Source: Bin103 sp002238925 (GTDB lineage: Bacteria > Spirochaetota > Spirochaetia > SZUA-6 > Bin103). Taken from it: a DNA stretch of 64,000 bases. The notes below the pieces were generated by a model. It did not search any database and had not been told where the DNA came from. It saw only the letters and a program-made list of their open reading frames with translations. The translations under genes and the position numbers were made by a program. This document shows positions 1-8,376 of the stretch, piece by piece. The stretch spans positions 4,650,001 to 4,714,000 of the forward strand of contig OZ242313.1 of assembly GCA_965208065.1 (NCBI GenBank), in the 5' to 3' direction. Each line of letters opens with the position of its first letter. Position 1 is the first letter of the stretch.

Positions 1-381
1 CGGCTGCGTGGTGGTGGTCACGAAGCACGGCACCCGGTCGCGCTGCTTGCCACCCAGGAGCTGGTACACCGGCACCCCCAGGCTGCGCGCCACCAGGTCG
101 TGCAGCGCGATGTCGATCGCCGACAGCGCCGCGGTCAGCACGCGCCCGCCTTCGAAGTACTGGCTGCGGTAAACGCGTTGCCACAGGGCGCCGATGCGGC
201 GCGGATCCTCACCGATCAGAAAGCGGCGGAAGTGGTCGATGGCGCCCTGCACGGCCAACTCGCGGCCGCTCAGCCCCGCCTCGCCGTAGCCGTAGGAGCC
301 GTCGTCGCTCTCGATCTTGAGGACAAACAGATTGCGATGGCCGGCCCACACCGGAAAGCTCTTTATGGCGGTAATCTTCAT
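1..381 (-). CDS. Mandelate racemase/enolase-superfamily enzyme, N-terminal part
   Basis: The visible 127 codons read as the N-terminal capping domain of a mandelate racemase/muconate-lactonizing-type enzyme: a start MKITAIKSFPVW, then DDGSYGYGEAGLSG near residues 34-47 and SAIDIALHDLVARSLG around residues 92-107, all typical of this family. The catalytic barrel with its metal ligands lies beyond the window edge, so substrate class (for example a sugar-acid dehydratase) cannot be judged. It is the third gene of a minus-strand run after msrA and the glycosyltransferase, 66 bases downstream of the latter. The ATG at 381 is the natural start because it opens the family's first beta strand. Confidence 0.85.
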   Translation of the reverse strand, partial: MKITAIKSFPVWAGHRNLFVLKIESDDGSYGYGEAGLSGRELAVQGAIDHFRRFLIGEDPRRIGALWQRVYRSQYFEGGRVLTAALSAIDIALHDLVARSLGVPVYQLLGGKQRDRVPCFVTTTTQP

Positions 382-447
382 GGCCCCGCTACCCTACACC
401 GGCGGGGCGGCCGGCGGCACGCGCCGGGCCTACACCGCCTACACCGC

Positions 448-1719
448 CTACACCTCGTCGATGCCGAAGAACTCCATCATGATGTGCTCCAGGTTGAGCT
501 GCAGCCCCCGGTACGAGTAGTGCGCACGCGCAATCGCGTAGTTGTGATCCACCGCCTGCCGCCGGTAATCGTCGTCGTGCAGGAAGCGCTCCACCTCTTC
601 CACCACGTCGTTGGTGATGAACTGTTCCATCAGCGCGACCTGGAACCCGCGCGGCCGGATGTCGTACGCAAACACCGGGTAGTTGTTCACGAAGATCGGT
701 TTGCGGTGGTAGACCGCCTCCAGGAAGGCGTTGCCGAACCCCTCCACCAACGACGGGTAGGTGATCAGGTCGGCATGCGGATAGACATCGTCGAGCGTGT
801 AGATCTTGCGGCCGTCGCCGCAGTCGCCGCGCCGGTCGCTGATGATCTCCTCCACGAACAGCGCCCGCACGCCGAGCAGCTCCGCGTAGCTGCGCACCCG
901 GCCCTCGTAGGAGAACCCCTCGTCGCCCGATGCGTGCGAGATCACCAGGACCGCGTTGTCCTGCTTCTCCAGACGCCGCACCAACTCGATGGCGTGCTCG
1001 ATCCCCTTGCGCTGTATGACCCGGGTGGGCTGCAGCACCAGGGTATCGTCGGGCCCGATCCCGAGCGCCTCGCGCACGTCGGCGTTGTAGCTGTCCACCC
1101 CGGACGGCGGGTGGTCGTAGTCCATCACGTTGGGAATCAGGGCCGCGTTGGCGCCTGAGCGCAGCGCCAACTGGTTGCGCGCCGTACCGTTGATCACCAC
1201 GTGAGTAATCGAATGCAGCCGCGGCGGGTAAGCGTTGCGCAGGTAGTCGGAGACGCAATTCAGCATGAACCGCTTGCGCTCCCAGGTAAAATCGTGATGA
1301 TGGCCGATGGTCGGGATGCGGGTCTCGGCGATCACCTCGGAGATCGCAAGCCCGAACGGGATGTTGAGCGGTATGGCGAGCGTGTTCTCCGGCACCAGGA
1401 CATCGATCGAGAAACGCTCGATGAACTCGTAGATGCCGCGCTTCAGTTCGTCGCGCAGCTCGTGAATGCGGGACGTGACCGCCCGCGGACGGACGTCGGT
1501 GTGGAACAGGTCCTGTTGAATCTCTTCCACCTCGGGGTGGATGAAGTGCGCCTTGGGCAGCAGCAGCGAGCGCTCCTCGGGGGTGTCGAGCTCGCCGGCG
1601 CAGTAGTAGTTGTCGTGGCCCATCCGTTCGAACACGGTGGCCCACTTGTCGATTTCCAGGGACACGCCGTCGGTGCCGGCGATGCGGAACGAGATGAAAC
1701 CGATGTTGCGCCGCTTCAT
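448..1719 (-). CDS. GT4-type glycosyltransferase
   Basis: This 423-residue protein has the two-domain GT-B layout of family GT4. The N-terminal half opens with NIGFISFRIAGTDGVSLE, a nucleotide-sugar enzyme start with the GTDGVS loop also seen in mannosylglucosylglycerate-synthase-like enzymes. The C-terminal half has PTRVIQRKGIEHAIEL (about 231-246), whose Arg/Lys bind the donor phosphate, and PSLVEGFGNAFLEA (about 322-335), the E-x7-E donor-sugar motif. No membrane segment is visible. A good ribosome site (GGGAGGTTGAC) lies inside the end of msrA, whose stop is one base away, so the two are coupled. The acceptor is unknown; a compatible-solute glycoside or surface glycan is possible by analogy only. 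Confidence 0.8.
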   Translation of the reverse strand: MKRRNIGFISFRIAGTDGVSLEIDKWATVFERMGHDNYYCAGELDTPEERSLLLPKAHFIHPEVEEIQQDLFHTDVRPRAVTSRIHELRDELKRGIYEFIERFSIDVLVPENTLAIPLNIPFGLAISEVIAETRIPTIGHHHDFTWERKRFMLNCVSDYLRNAYPPRLHSITHVVINGTARNQLALRSGANAALIPNVMDYDHPPSGVDSYNADVREALGIGPDDTLVLQPTRVIQRKGIEHAIELVRRLEKQDNAVLVISHASGDEGFSYEGRVRSYAELLGVRALFVEEIISDRRGDCGDGRKIYTLDDVYPHADLITYPSLVEGFGNAFLEAVYHRKPIFVNNYPVFAYDIRPRGFQVALMEQFITNDVVEEVERFLHDDDYRRQAVDHNYAIARAHYSYRGLQLNLEHIMMEFFGIDEV

Positions 1720-1720
1720 G

Positions 1721-2281
1721 TCAACCTCCCGCGAGCTGGCGCTGCCGGGTGAGCTTGCGCAGCTTGGGTTCGATCACCACCCGGCAGTAGGGGGCGCGTG
1801 CATTGCGCGCGTAGTAGTCCTGGTGATAGGGCTCCGCCGGGTAGAACCGCTGCAGCGGCTCGATCTCGGTCACGATCGGACGCCGGAATTGCTTTTGTGC
1901 GGCCTCCCGCGACGCCTGCGCGCAGCGCTGCTGGTAGTCGTTGTGGGTCAGGATGATCGACCGGTACTGGGGACCGACGTCGTGGCCCTGCCGGTTCAGC
2001 GTGGTGGGATCGTGGGCGTGCCAGAACAGCTCCAGGATTCGCTCGTAGCTCACCACGTCGGGATCGAAGGTGACCTGCACCACCTCGGCGTGCCCGCTGC
2101 GCCCGCTGCACACCGCTTCATAGGTGGGGTTGAGGTCACTGCCGCCGGCATATCCGGATACCGCCGAACTCACCCCCGCCACGCGCAGATACACCGCCTC
2201 CACGCACCAGAAGCAGCCACCGCCGAGCGTTGCCGCGGTCTGCGCCGCGGTCTGGCCGCCGTTATTCAGATCAACAGGCAC
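1721..2281 (-). CDS. msrA: Peptide-methionine (S)-S-oxide reductase
   Basis: MsrA reduces methionine-S-sulfoxide in proteins and free methionine, using a cysteine nucleophile and thioredoxin. The signature GGCFWCVEAVYLRVAGV is present, with catalytic Cys23 in GCFWC, followed by the family stretch SGYAGG and later HDPTTLNRQGHDVGPQYRS, which lines the active site. I chose the GTG start at 2281 because a strong AAGGAGG lies four bases upstream; the frame extends farther upstream but without family similarity. The product is about 186 residues, a normal length. It leads an operon with a glycosyltransferase and an enolase-superfamily gene, an unusual set of partners. Confidence 0.93.
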   Translation of the reverse strand: MPVDLNNGGQTAAQTAATLGGGCFWCVEAVYLRVAGVSSAVSGYAGGSDLNPTYEAVCSGRSGHAEVVQVTFDPDVVSYERILELFWHAHDPTTLNRQGHDVGPQYRSIILTHNDYQQRCAQASREAAQKQFRRPIVTEIEPLQRFYPAEPYHQDYYARNARAPYCRVVIEPKLRKLTRQRQLAGG

Positions 2282-2352
2282 GGTGCCTCCTTGACGCCAA
2301 GTCCGCAATAAACCGACGCACACGGATTTCGGACTACGCCATCTAATCGGTT

Positions 2353-2358
2353 AGTATA
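2353..2358 (-). promoter_or_regulatory. Candidate -10 box for msrA operon
   Basis: The minus strand reads TATACT here, five of six matches to the sigma-70 -10 consensus, about 72 bases before the msrA GTG. No convincing -35 box is visible 16-18 bases upstream, so this is a suggestion only. Confidence 0.35.
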
Positions 2359-2391
2359 GCGCACTGTGCCGGTTGCACCAGCACTGGATGG

Positions 2392-2727
2392 ATGGGAAAG
2401 ACAGGAAGAATGGCGACACCCGCACCGCGCCGCGACCGCGAACTCGAGTCCGAACTCGAAGAACTGCGCCTGCGGCTTCTGAATCAACTTGACCAGCGCA
2501 CCGGGCGCGAAAAGGCGGTGCTGCGCCGCACGATCGCGGTCCTTACCGAACGGCGCCGGCGCCGGCGGGCCGGTTGCCAAGACGCCGGTGCCGCGGACGT
2601 TCCGGCTACTCCAGGTAGCCGTGCAGCATGCGCGCCTGCAGCGACATCTGCAGCCGCTCGAGCGCACGCTTCTCGATCTGGCGCACCCGCTCCTTGGTCA
2701 ACCGGTAGCGCCGGCCGAGCTCGTTGA
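2392..2727 (+). CDS. Possible small hypothetical protein
   Basis: The first ~60 residues (MATPAPRRDRELESELEEL onward) are charged and heptad-like, as in a short helical or coiled-coil protein, and fill the otherwise empty space between msrA and the sigma factor. The C-terminal ~40 residues run antisense over the 3' end of the sigma-factor gene and are Ala/Arg-rich, typical of a shadow frame in GC-rich DNA. The ribosome site is weak. Either a real small protein with an overlapping tail or a chance frame; I recognise no family. Confidence 0.3.
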   Translation: MGKTGRMATPAPRRDRELESELEELRLRLLNQLDQRTGREKAVLRRTIAVLTERRRRRRAGCQDAGAADVPATPGSRAACAPAATSAAARAHASRSGAPAPWSTGSAGRAR

Positions 2728-3436
2728 GGGTCAGCCGCTGCCGGCCGTTCAGGCCGAACCGGCTCTGCACGATATCGGACTCGCGCCGCGTCAGGCTGCC
2801 GAGCACCTGGTTGATGTCCGCCTTGAGCACGTTGGCCATCGCCTCCTCCTCCGGGGAGCGGGCCGCCTTGTCGCACACCGAGTCGCCCAGTTCGGCGGGA
2901 ACGTCCTCGTCGAAGGCGGGCGATTCAAGGGACAGCGGGTCGCGCGACACCGACAGCAGATCGGCAACCCGCTGCACCGGCAGGCCCAGGAATTGCGCAA
3001 TCTGATCGGTGGTCGGCTCGCCGCGCTGGCGCTGGCGCAACTCGGAGCGCGCCCAGCCGATGCGCTCCACCACGCTGGCGGCGTGGGCCGGCAGGCGGAT
3101 CGAACGCGACTGCGCTTCGAGCGCCTTCATGATCGACTGGCGAATCCACCACACGGCGTAGGTGGTGAAGTGAAATCCGCGCTCGGGATCGAACTTCTCC
3201 ACTGCCTTGAGCAGTCCGATGTTGCCCTCGCTGACGAGGTCGGACAGCGGAATGCCGCGGTTCTGGTACTGCCGCGAGATGTTCACCACGAAGCGGAGGT
3301 TGCTGTTGACCAGCTTCTCCTTGGCCATCTCGTCCCCGTCCCGCGCGGCGCGTGCGTACCGCTGCTCTTCCTCTCTGGTCAGCAGCGGGTGGCGCTTGAG
3401 GTCGCTGAGGTAGTCAGCTAACGGTGTAGTGTCCAT
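2606..3436 (-). CDS. RNA polymerase sigma factor, sigma-70 family (RpoD/RpoS-like)
   Basis: This 276-residue sigma factor has regions 1.2 to 4.2 but lacks the long N-terminal region 1.1 of a primary sigma factor. That fits a group 2 (RpoS/SigA-paralogue) alternative sigma. Region 2 contains NLRFVVNISRQYQNRG and FHFTTYAVWWIRQSI (about 88-102), the -10-recognition and melting helix. Region 4.2 contains the helix-turn-helix LTKERVRQIEKRALERLQ (about 242-259) for the -35 box. A good GGAGG precedes the ATG. It stands alone, convergent with the small frame at 2392 and with its 5' end facing the zinc-ribbon gene. Its regulon cannot be read from here. Confidence 0.92.
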   Translation of the reverse strand: MDTTPLADYLSDLKRHPLLTREEEQRYARAARDGDEMAKEKLVNSNLRFVVNISRQYQNRGIPLSDLVSEGNIGLLKAVEKFDPERGFHFTTYAVWWIRQSIMKALEAQSRSIRLPAHAASVVERIGWARSELRQRQRGEPTTDQIAQFLGLPVQRVADLLSVSRDPLSLESPAFDEDVPAELGDSVCDKAARSPEEEAMANVLKADINQVLGSLTRRESDIVQSRFGLNGRQRLTLNELGRRYRLTKERVRQIEKRALERLQMSLQARMLHGYLE

Positions 3437-3529
3437 ACAACCTCCATATCACCACAATGCAGCCTGCGATTGAAGATGATTTGAATGGCCCGTTAAGAGT
3501 TCGTAATGTTCGAGCGGACGCGGGCTGGT

Positions 3530-3823
3530 CTATTCAAACAGGTTGTCGAACGCGTTCCGCGCCTGCTTGGCGCGCTGCTCGGTCAATCCGCCCGCCTGGT
3601 CTCCCGTTCCCTCGCGCAGGCGGAAGTAGTCGCAGAAGTTGGCACGGTCCTTTTCGCGCACCGGCTCCGGGATCGACTCGCGGCAGTCCCACTGCAGTCC
3701 CTTCTCGTAGAACGTGCAGTTCAGGCACACCTTGAGCGGCTTGCTGCAACTCGGGCACTCGGTCTCGCGGAAGATCGGCAGGTCGCGCGGCAACCGGGTG
3801 CCGCACGCGTGACAGTGGCCCAT
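3530..3823 (-). CDS. Small zinc-ribbon protein
   Basis: This 97-residue protein carries three CxxC pairs (C4/C7, C23/C26, C33/C36) plus C47 and C64, enough for one or two structural zinc sites. The first is a rubredoxin-like knuckle (CHACG), the second TECPSC, the third KVCLNC. It has no enzymatic motif, signal peptide or membrane segment, and resembles conserved uncharacterised bacterial zinc-ribbon proteins. The start at 3823 has GATGAGG just upstream and sits close to the divergent antiporter promoter, so the two genes share a ~130-base control region. Function unknown. Confidence 0.7.
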   Translation of the reverse strand: MGHCHACGTRLPRDLPIFRETECPSCSKPLKVCLNCTFYEKGLQWDCRESIPEPVREKDRANFCDYFRLREGTGDQAGGLTEQRAKQARNAFDNLFE

Positions 3824-3925
3824 GCCCTCATCATACCACGGCTCCCCGCTCGCCGCCGCGCGGGATGCGATACAAATCGCGCTGAACTTGGCGCAATGGG
3901 ACGTATTCCAGGATCGTCCTGCGGT

Positions 3926-3942
3926 TATAATGGCGCCGAGGA
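3926..3942 (+). promoter_or_regulatory. -10 box and ribosome site for the antiporter gene
   Basis: A perfect TATAAT lies at 3926-3931 and GAGGA at 3938-3942, 11 bases before the ATG at 3954. The in-frame ATG at 3930 overlaps the -10 box, so it cannot be the start if this promoter is used. The -35 region is poor. Confidence 0.5.
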
Positions 3943-3953
3943 TCCGTCCAATA

Positions 3954-5639
3954 ATGACTGAGCACAATCTGCTGATTTTCCTGTTCCAGGTGCTGGTGCT
4001 GCTGGTGCTGGCGCGCGGCGCCGGCGAGCTGCTGCGCCGCCTGGGGCAAGCCCCGATCGTGGGCGAAATCCTGGTCGGCGTGCTGCTCGGCCCTACCCTG
4101 CTCGGGCGGGCGTTTCCGGAACTGCACGCCGCGCTGTTTCCGCCCGATGCCGTGCAGCGCAGCATGCTGGACGTGGTGTCCTGGTTCGGCGTGCTGTTCC
4201 TGCTCCTGGAGACCGGCCTGCACGTCGACGTGAGCGCGGCGTGGCGGGCGCGCGGGCCGGCATTGCGCATCGGCATCATCGGCGTGCTGGTGCCGCTGGC
4301 GGTAGGCTCGGGGCTTTCGTTTTTGTTGCCGGATAGCGTGCTGGCAGATCCCGACCGGCGCATCATCTTTGCCCTGTTCCTGGGCACCACCATGGCGATC
4401 AGCGCGATGGTGATCATCGCCCGGGTACTGCACGACCTCGACCTGGTGAAGAGCGACCTGGGGCTGGTGACGCTGTGCGGCTACGCGGTCAACGACATCC
4501 TGGCCTGGATCGTGTTCAGCCTGGTGCTGGCGGTGGCGACCAGCGCGGCGCTGAATCTCGGCGCCATCGCATTCCTGCTCGTGTTCACGTTCGCCTTCAC
4601 GGCGTTCGCTCTCACGCTCGGCCTGCGCCTGGTGGACAGCGCAGTGGCGCGCATCGGCACGCGCATGTCCGAGAACCCGGGCGCCGTGCTTACCTTCGTG
4701 TGCTGCCTCGGGCTGGCATGCGGCGCGTTGACCCAGGCGGTGGGGCTGACGGCGCTGTTCGGGTTCTTCCTGGCCGGCATCATGGCCGGCGAGGCGCGCC
4801 ACCTTACCGAACGCACGCGCGAAATCATCGGCCAGATGGTGCACTCCATCTTCGTGCCGCTGTACTTCGCGGGACTGGCTCTGCACCTCGACTTTATCGC
4901 CAACTTCAACATCGGCCTGGTCGTCTTCGTGACCGTGGTGTCGATTGCCGCCAAGTTCGGCGGCGCCTGGCTGGGCGCCCTGGGCCGCGACATCTCCGCC
5001 CAGGACCGGATATCGATCGGCATCGCGTTCACGCCGAGCGGGGTTACCGGCATCGTGGTGGCCGGCGTGGCGCTGGAGTACCAGATCATTACCACGCCGG
5101 TGTTCGTGGCCATTGTGTGCTCGGCCATCGTGTCCGCGCTGCTGGTGGCGCCGTGGCTGTCGTGGTCTATCCGGCGCGGCGAACGGGTCGACCTGGCCCG
5201 GCTGCTGGCGCAGAACGGCATTCTTCCGGCGCTGCGCGCGCGCGACCGCTTCACGGCGATCCGTGAATTGTGCCTGGTGGCGTCGCCGGCCACCCGCCTG
5301 GCCCCGGACGACATCAACGAAGCGGTCGATGAGCGCGAGCAGCTCATGGGCACCGGAATCGGACGCGGCGTCGCCGTGCCGCACGCCCGCATCGAGGCGC
5401 TGCGCCGGCCGGTGGTCGCGTTCGGCCGTTCCGCGCAGGGGCTGGACTGGGACGCCCCGGACGGCGAGCCGGTGCGCTTCGTGTTCCTGGTGCTCACCCC
5501 GGCGCGGCAGGAAGGCCTGCAGGTGCAGATCCTGCAGGCAATTGCCCGCACCATGAGCGGCGAGGGCAGCCGCGACCTGGGCGCGGCCGGCGACGCCGCC
5601 GCCCTGCGCAAGCACCTGTCTCAACTCCTGAAGCGCTGA
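3954..5639 (+). CDS. Kef/CPA2-type cation-proton antiporter fused to a PTS EIIA-like domain
   Basis: Residues ~5-400 form a polytopic antiporter of the Na+/H+ exchanger (CPA2, KefB/C-like) family, with about a dozen hydrophobic segments and conserved GQAPIVGEILVGVLLGPTLLG at the start of the second helix. Residues ~420-560 are a soluble domain like PTS EIIA of the nitrogen/fructose class: TGIGRGVAVPHARI holds the phospho-accepting histidine (His477), followed by LDWDAPDGEPV. The antiporter exchanges K+ or Na+ for protons at the inner membrane; the EIIA-like domain may gate it according to phosphorylation state (inference). No TrkA-N domain is present where Kef proteins normally have one. Start chosen by the -10/RBS arrangement. 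Confidence 0.85.
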   Translation: MTEHNLLIFLFQVLVLLVLARGAGELLRRLGQAPIVGEILVGVLLGPTLLGRAFPELHAALFPPDAVQRSMLDVVSWFGVLFLLLETGLHVDVSAAWRARGPALRIGIIGVLVPLAVGSGLSFLLPDSVLADPDRRIIFALFLGTTMAISAMVIIARVLHDLDLVKSDLGLVTLCGYAVNDILAWIVFSLVLAVATSAALNLGAIAFLLVFTFAFTAFALTLGLRLVDSAVARIGTRMSENPGAVLTFVCCLGLACGALTQAVGLTALFGFFLAGIMAGEARHLTERTREIIGQMVHSIFVPLYFAGLALHLDFIANFNIGLVVFVTVVSIAAKFGGAWLGALGRDISAQDRISIGIAFTPSGVTGIVVAGVALEYQIITTPVFVAIVCSAIVSALLVAPWLSWSIRRGERVDLARLLAQNGILPALRARDRFTAIRELCLVASPATRLAPDDINEAVDEREQLMGTGIGRGVAVPHARIEALRRPVVAFGRSAQGLDWDAPDGEPVRFVFLVLTPARQEGLQVQILQAIARTMSGEGSRDLGAAGDAAALRKHLSQLLKR

Positions 5640-5665
5640 TCGGCCCGCGGCCACCGCGAATTTCC

Positions 5666-5696
5666 TTGACCCTGACGTAACGTAAGGGTCTACGTT
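5666..5696 (+). promoter_or_regulatory. MerR-family operator-promoter of the TipAL gene
   Basis: TTGACC (5666-5671) and TACGTT (5691-5696) are separated by 19 bases, the stretched spacer that MerR-type activators act upon. Between them, 5668-5690 is an almost perfect dyad (GACCCT ... AGGGTC flanking ACGTAACGT-like sequence). Transcription would begin about 7 bases after the -10 box, at or one base before the ATG at 5704, giving a leaderless autoregulated mRNA. Confidence 0.85.
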
Positions 5697-5703
5697 GGCG
5701 GTC

Positions 5704-6489
5704 ATGGAGACCGAGCAACTGCACACGGTGGGCGAGGTCGCGGCGCTCGCCGGCGTCACGATACGCACCCTGCACCACTACGACAGGATCGGCCTGCTGG
5801 CCCCATCGGGACGCTCGGAGAACGGCTATCGGCTCTATGCCTACGGTGATCTCGAACGGCTGCGCCAGATCCGGCTGTTGCGCGAATTGCGCTTCAGCCT
5901 GGATGCGATCGGCCAGATGCTCGACGCCCCGGCGTATGGACGGCGGAGCGCACTGGAGGCGCAGCGGGACCTGCTCAGGGAGCGGCAGGAGAGAACGGAA
6001 CGCATCATTCGCGGGGTCGACCGGGCCCTGCGGGCGATGGAGAAGGAGACGGAAATGGACCGCACGGAGATGTTCGAGGGACTGGAAGAGTTCGACCACG
6101 AGCAGTATCGGGAGGAGGTCGAGCAACGCTGGGGCGACACCGATGCGTACCGGGAGTCGATGCGGCGCACTCGCCGTTACGGCACCGGCGACTGGGCTCG
6201 GATCAAGGCGGAAGGCGAGGCCGTGGTGGCCAGGCTGGCCGACCTGATGGCCGTGGGCGCTCCGGCCGAGGGTCGCGCGGCGATGGATCTGGCCGAGGAG
6301 CACCGGCGCCACATCGACCGCTGGTTCTACCCGTGCAGCGAGGCGATGCACCGCAACCTCGCCGACCTGTACACGGACGATCCACGCTTCACGGAGTACT
6401 TCGAGAAGCGTGGCGAGGGGCTGGCCGTGTTCGTCCGGAACGCGATCCGGGCCAACGCTCAGCGCGCGGGCGGCGCGCCGAGGGAGTAG
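5704..6489 (+). CDS. MerR-family regulator with TipAS ligand-binding domain
   Basis: Residues 1-70 are a MerR winged helix (HTVGEVAALAGVTIRTLHHYDRIGLL), followed by the coiled-coil dimerisation helix (about 75-120). The C-terminal half (about 140-250) is a TipAS-type domain (AEEHRRHIDRWFYPCSEAMH, then DPRFTEYFEK), which in Streptomyces TipAL binds thiopeptide antibiotics. The protein probably senses a hydrophobic or peptide drug and activates its own stretched promoter. The ATG at 5704 fits both the MerR family start and the predicted transcript end; no Shine-Dalgarno is present. Its 3' end overlaps the convergent Gfo/Idh gene by 31 bases. No drug-efflux target gene is adjacent. Confidence 0.9.
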   Translation: METEQLHTVGEVAALAGVTIRTLHHYDRIGLLAPSGRSENGYRLYAYGDLERLRQIRLLRELRFSLDAIGQMLDAPAYGRRSALEAQRDLLRERQERTERIIRGVDRALRAMEKETEMDRTEMFEGLEEFDHEQYREEVEQRWGDTDAYRESMRRTRRYGTGDWARIKAEGEAVVARLADLMAVGAPAEGRAAMDLAEEHRRHIDRWFYPCSEAMHRNLADLYTDDPRFTEYFEKRGEGLAVFVRNAIRANAQRAGGAPRE

Positions 6490-7490
6490 GGGCCGGCGGC
6501 GGCGGTGCTGGCGCGCAGGTGGTCGTACACCGCGTCCTGCACTTCAAGCACACGCACCGCCTGCATCACGTCGGGGTCGCCGATGCGCCCGGCCTCGATC
6601 GCCTGCAGGCCCCATTCGATGACGCGCCGCATGCGCTCGCCGTGGCCGATGTCCGGCGTGATGGCGACGCCGCCCGAGGTGTGCACCTCGATCAGCGGCT
6701 CGCCGTGGTCGCCGTAGCGCTCGAATACCGACGCCTTGCTGCCGACGAAGCGGAAAAAGTGATCGCCGGCGCGGGTGCCGGAGGGATAGTTGAAGCCGGA
6801 CTCGATGATTCCCGTCACCCCGGCGGCGGTGCGGACAATGCCCACCGCGGTGTCCTCCACCTCGCGGCGGTGCATCAGGTTGGCGAGCACGCCGCCGACC
6901 ACGGTTACCGGGCCGCCGCCGGCGAACTGCAGAAAGGTGTCGATGCCGTGTGAAGACTCCACGACCCACGATCCGCCGCCCGACAGCGCCGGCTTGTTGA
7001 GCCAGTGCGATGGGGTCGGGTCGTAGCGTGTCGGCGGCCCGTTGTTGAGCCGGCTGCTGTACAGCACCAGGTCGCCGAGGCTGCCGTCGGCCGTCATCTG
7101 CGCCACCTTCTCCACCAGCAGGCTGCCGCGGTTGGGCAGCGTGAGGGCGTGCGGCAGGCCGGCCGCCATGGTGGCCTGCGCGACGGGACGCAGGCGGTCC
7201 GCGCAGTCGGCGAACGGCTTGTCCAGAAGGTAGGGCACGCGGCGCTCCACGCAGGCCGCGACGTGGCCGGGAATTTCCACGTGCTTGCCGCACACGATCG
7301 CCGCATCGGGCTCCACGGCGTCCAGGCAGCTCGCCGCATCGGCGAAACCCGGGCAGTCGAACTCCTGCTCGAGTTGGGCGCGCGGGCCCGGTTCGGGATC
7401 CATGGCGGCGACCACTTCATGGCCCATCTGTTTGACCGTGCCGGCAATGCCGCGGCCGTGGTGACTGTACGAAAGAACGGCTATGCGCAT
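6459..7490 (-). CDS. Gfo/Idh/MocA-family oxidoreductase
   Basis: An NAD(P)-dependent dehydrogenase of the Gfo/Idh/MocA family, 343 residues. The N-terminal Rossmann fold starts MRIAVLSYSHHGRGIAG, an unusual glycine loop compared with GxGxxG. The catalytic EKP-type motif is DKPF (residues 90-93). Later, GGGSWVVESSHGIDTFLQFAG corresponds to the DxGxHxxD substrate motif with Ser in place of Gly. Family members oxidise or reduce sugars, inositols and derivatives; the substrate here is unknown. It is the third gene of an operon with a hypothetical protein and a PhyH dioxygenase, 52 bases downstream of the latter, so both may act on one compound. Confidence 0.85.
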   Translation of the reverse strand: MRIAVLSYSHHGRGIAGTVKQMGHEVVAAMDPEPGPRAQLEQEFDCPGFADAASCLDAVEPDAAIVCGKHVEIPGHVAACVERRVPYLLDKPFADCADRLRPVAQATMAAGLPHALTLPNRGSLLVEKVAQMTADGSLGDLVLYSSRLNNGPPTRYDPTPSHWLNKPALSGGGSWVVESSHGIDTFLQFAGGGPVTVVGGVLANLMHRREVEDTAVGIVRTAAGVTGIIESGFNYPSGTRAGDHFFRFVGSKASVFERYGDHGEPLIEVHTSGGVAITPDIGHGERMRRVIEWGLQAIEAGRIGDPDVMQAVRVLEVQDAVYDHLRASTAAAGPYSLGAPPAR

Positions 7491-7542
7491 GGCGCCATCC
7501 TACCAGAGCCGGGCTGTTCGGAGGCGTGGCACGGTTCGTTGG

Positions 7543-8376
7543 TCAGGAGAGCATGTCCTTGAACGCTCCCGGCGGCACCGGCGCGCCGCGGCCGAGCATC
7601 CACTGCCACATCTCGGTGCGCAGCTCCCACGCCTTGTAGTAGTCGGACGCGTGGTCGAACGGGCCGATCTGCTCGCGGATGCGGCGCTGGGCAACTTCCG
7701 TGACCGTTTCTGGATCGTGGTCCCAACTCGGCGCAGTGGGCGCGGAGCGGCGGTCGAACAGGAACTTGAGCATGTAGCGGGTGCGCTCGCTCCGGTTGCG
7801 GGTGGCGGCGTGCCACAGGTCGTAATGAGTAATGGCCACGGTACCGGCCGGGACCGCCAGCGGCACCTGGCCCTTGATGTTGGCGTAGGTCGCGAGCCGG
7901 TCGGTGGGAGCGTTGCGGAAGTGGGTACCCGGCATGATGATGGTCGGGCCCTGTTCCATCGGCACCTCGTGCGGGTAGTACATGGCCAGCACGCACCACA
8001 CCTGGTGATGGCGCACGTTGGTGCCGTCCTGGTGCCAGTTCTGGCTGCGCGACCCCGGCGCGTTGACATGCAGGTGGCGATGTCCGTTCATCACGTAGTC
8101 GGCGCCAAGCAGGCTGATAAGGGCGCCGCGCACCTCCGGGTGGCCGTACACCTGCTGCAGCAGCGGCACGCGATCCAGGATTTCGTTGCCGGCGTCGTTC
8201 GCCTGCCCGCATTGCGCGGCGATCTGTTCGTTGAGGCCGTCCGCAAACTCCGGGTGCACCAAATGATAGCCGTGGGTGACAAACAGCAGCACCTCGTCGT
8301 CCGACAGCAGCCGCGGCGGCCGCGCACTCAAATCAACCCGCGCATCAACCATCGTATCGGCCATGGTCTCAGCCAT
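7543..8376 (-). CDS. Phytanoyl-CoA dioxygenase (PhyH) family protein
   Basis: A 277-residue Fe(II)/2-oxoglutarate-dependent dioxygenase-like protein. The iron triad is visible: His115-x-Asp117 in NWHQDG and a distal His in THYDLWHAATRN (His189), followed by an arginine able to bind 2-oxoglutarate. Bacterial members hydroxylate varied small molecules. The same core (HRHLHVNAPG, then LVHYD/ITHYD-IWH) is found in the PhyH-HEAT fusion at 15939-17405, so the two are paralogues. It starts inside the preceding small gene (8-base overlap) and is followed by a Gfo/Idh dehydrogenase. Confidence 0.87.
   Translation of the reverse strand: MAETMADTMVDARVDLSARPPRLLSDDEVLLFVTHGYHLVHPEFADGLNEQIAAQCGQANDAGNEILDRVPLLQQVYGHPEVRGALISLLGADYVMNGHRHLHVNAPGSRSQNWHQDGTNVRHHQVWCVLAMYYPHEVPMEQGPTIIMPGTHFRNAPTDRLATYANIKGQVPLAVPAGTVAITHYDLWHAATRNRSERTRYMLKFLFDRRSAPTAPSWDHDPETVTEVAQRRIREQIGPFDHASDYYKAWELRTEMWQWMLGRGAPVPPGAFKDMLS

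Noticed and set aside
450..475. CTACACCGC tandem triplets near the glycosyltransferase stop
   Set aside because: Only two to three short units, explained by coding bias at the gene end; not a CRISPR or regulatory repeat.
3831..5768. 645-codon open frame on the minus strand
   Set aside because: Antisense to the antiporter-EIIA gene; low-complexity His/Gln/Arg-rich sequence without motifs.
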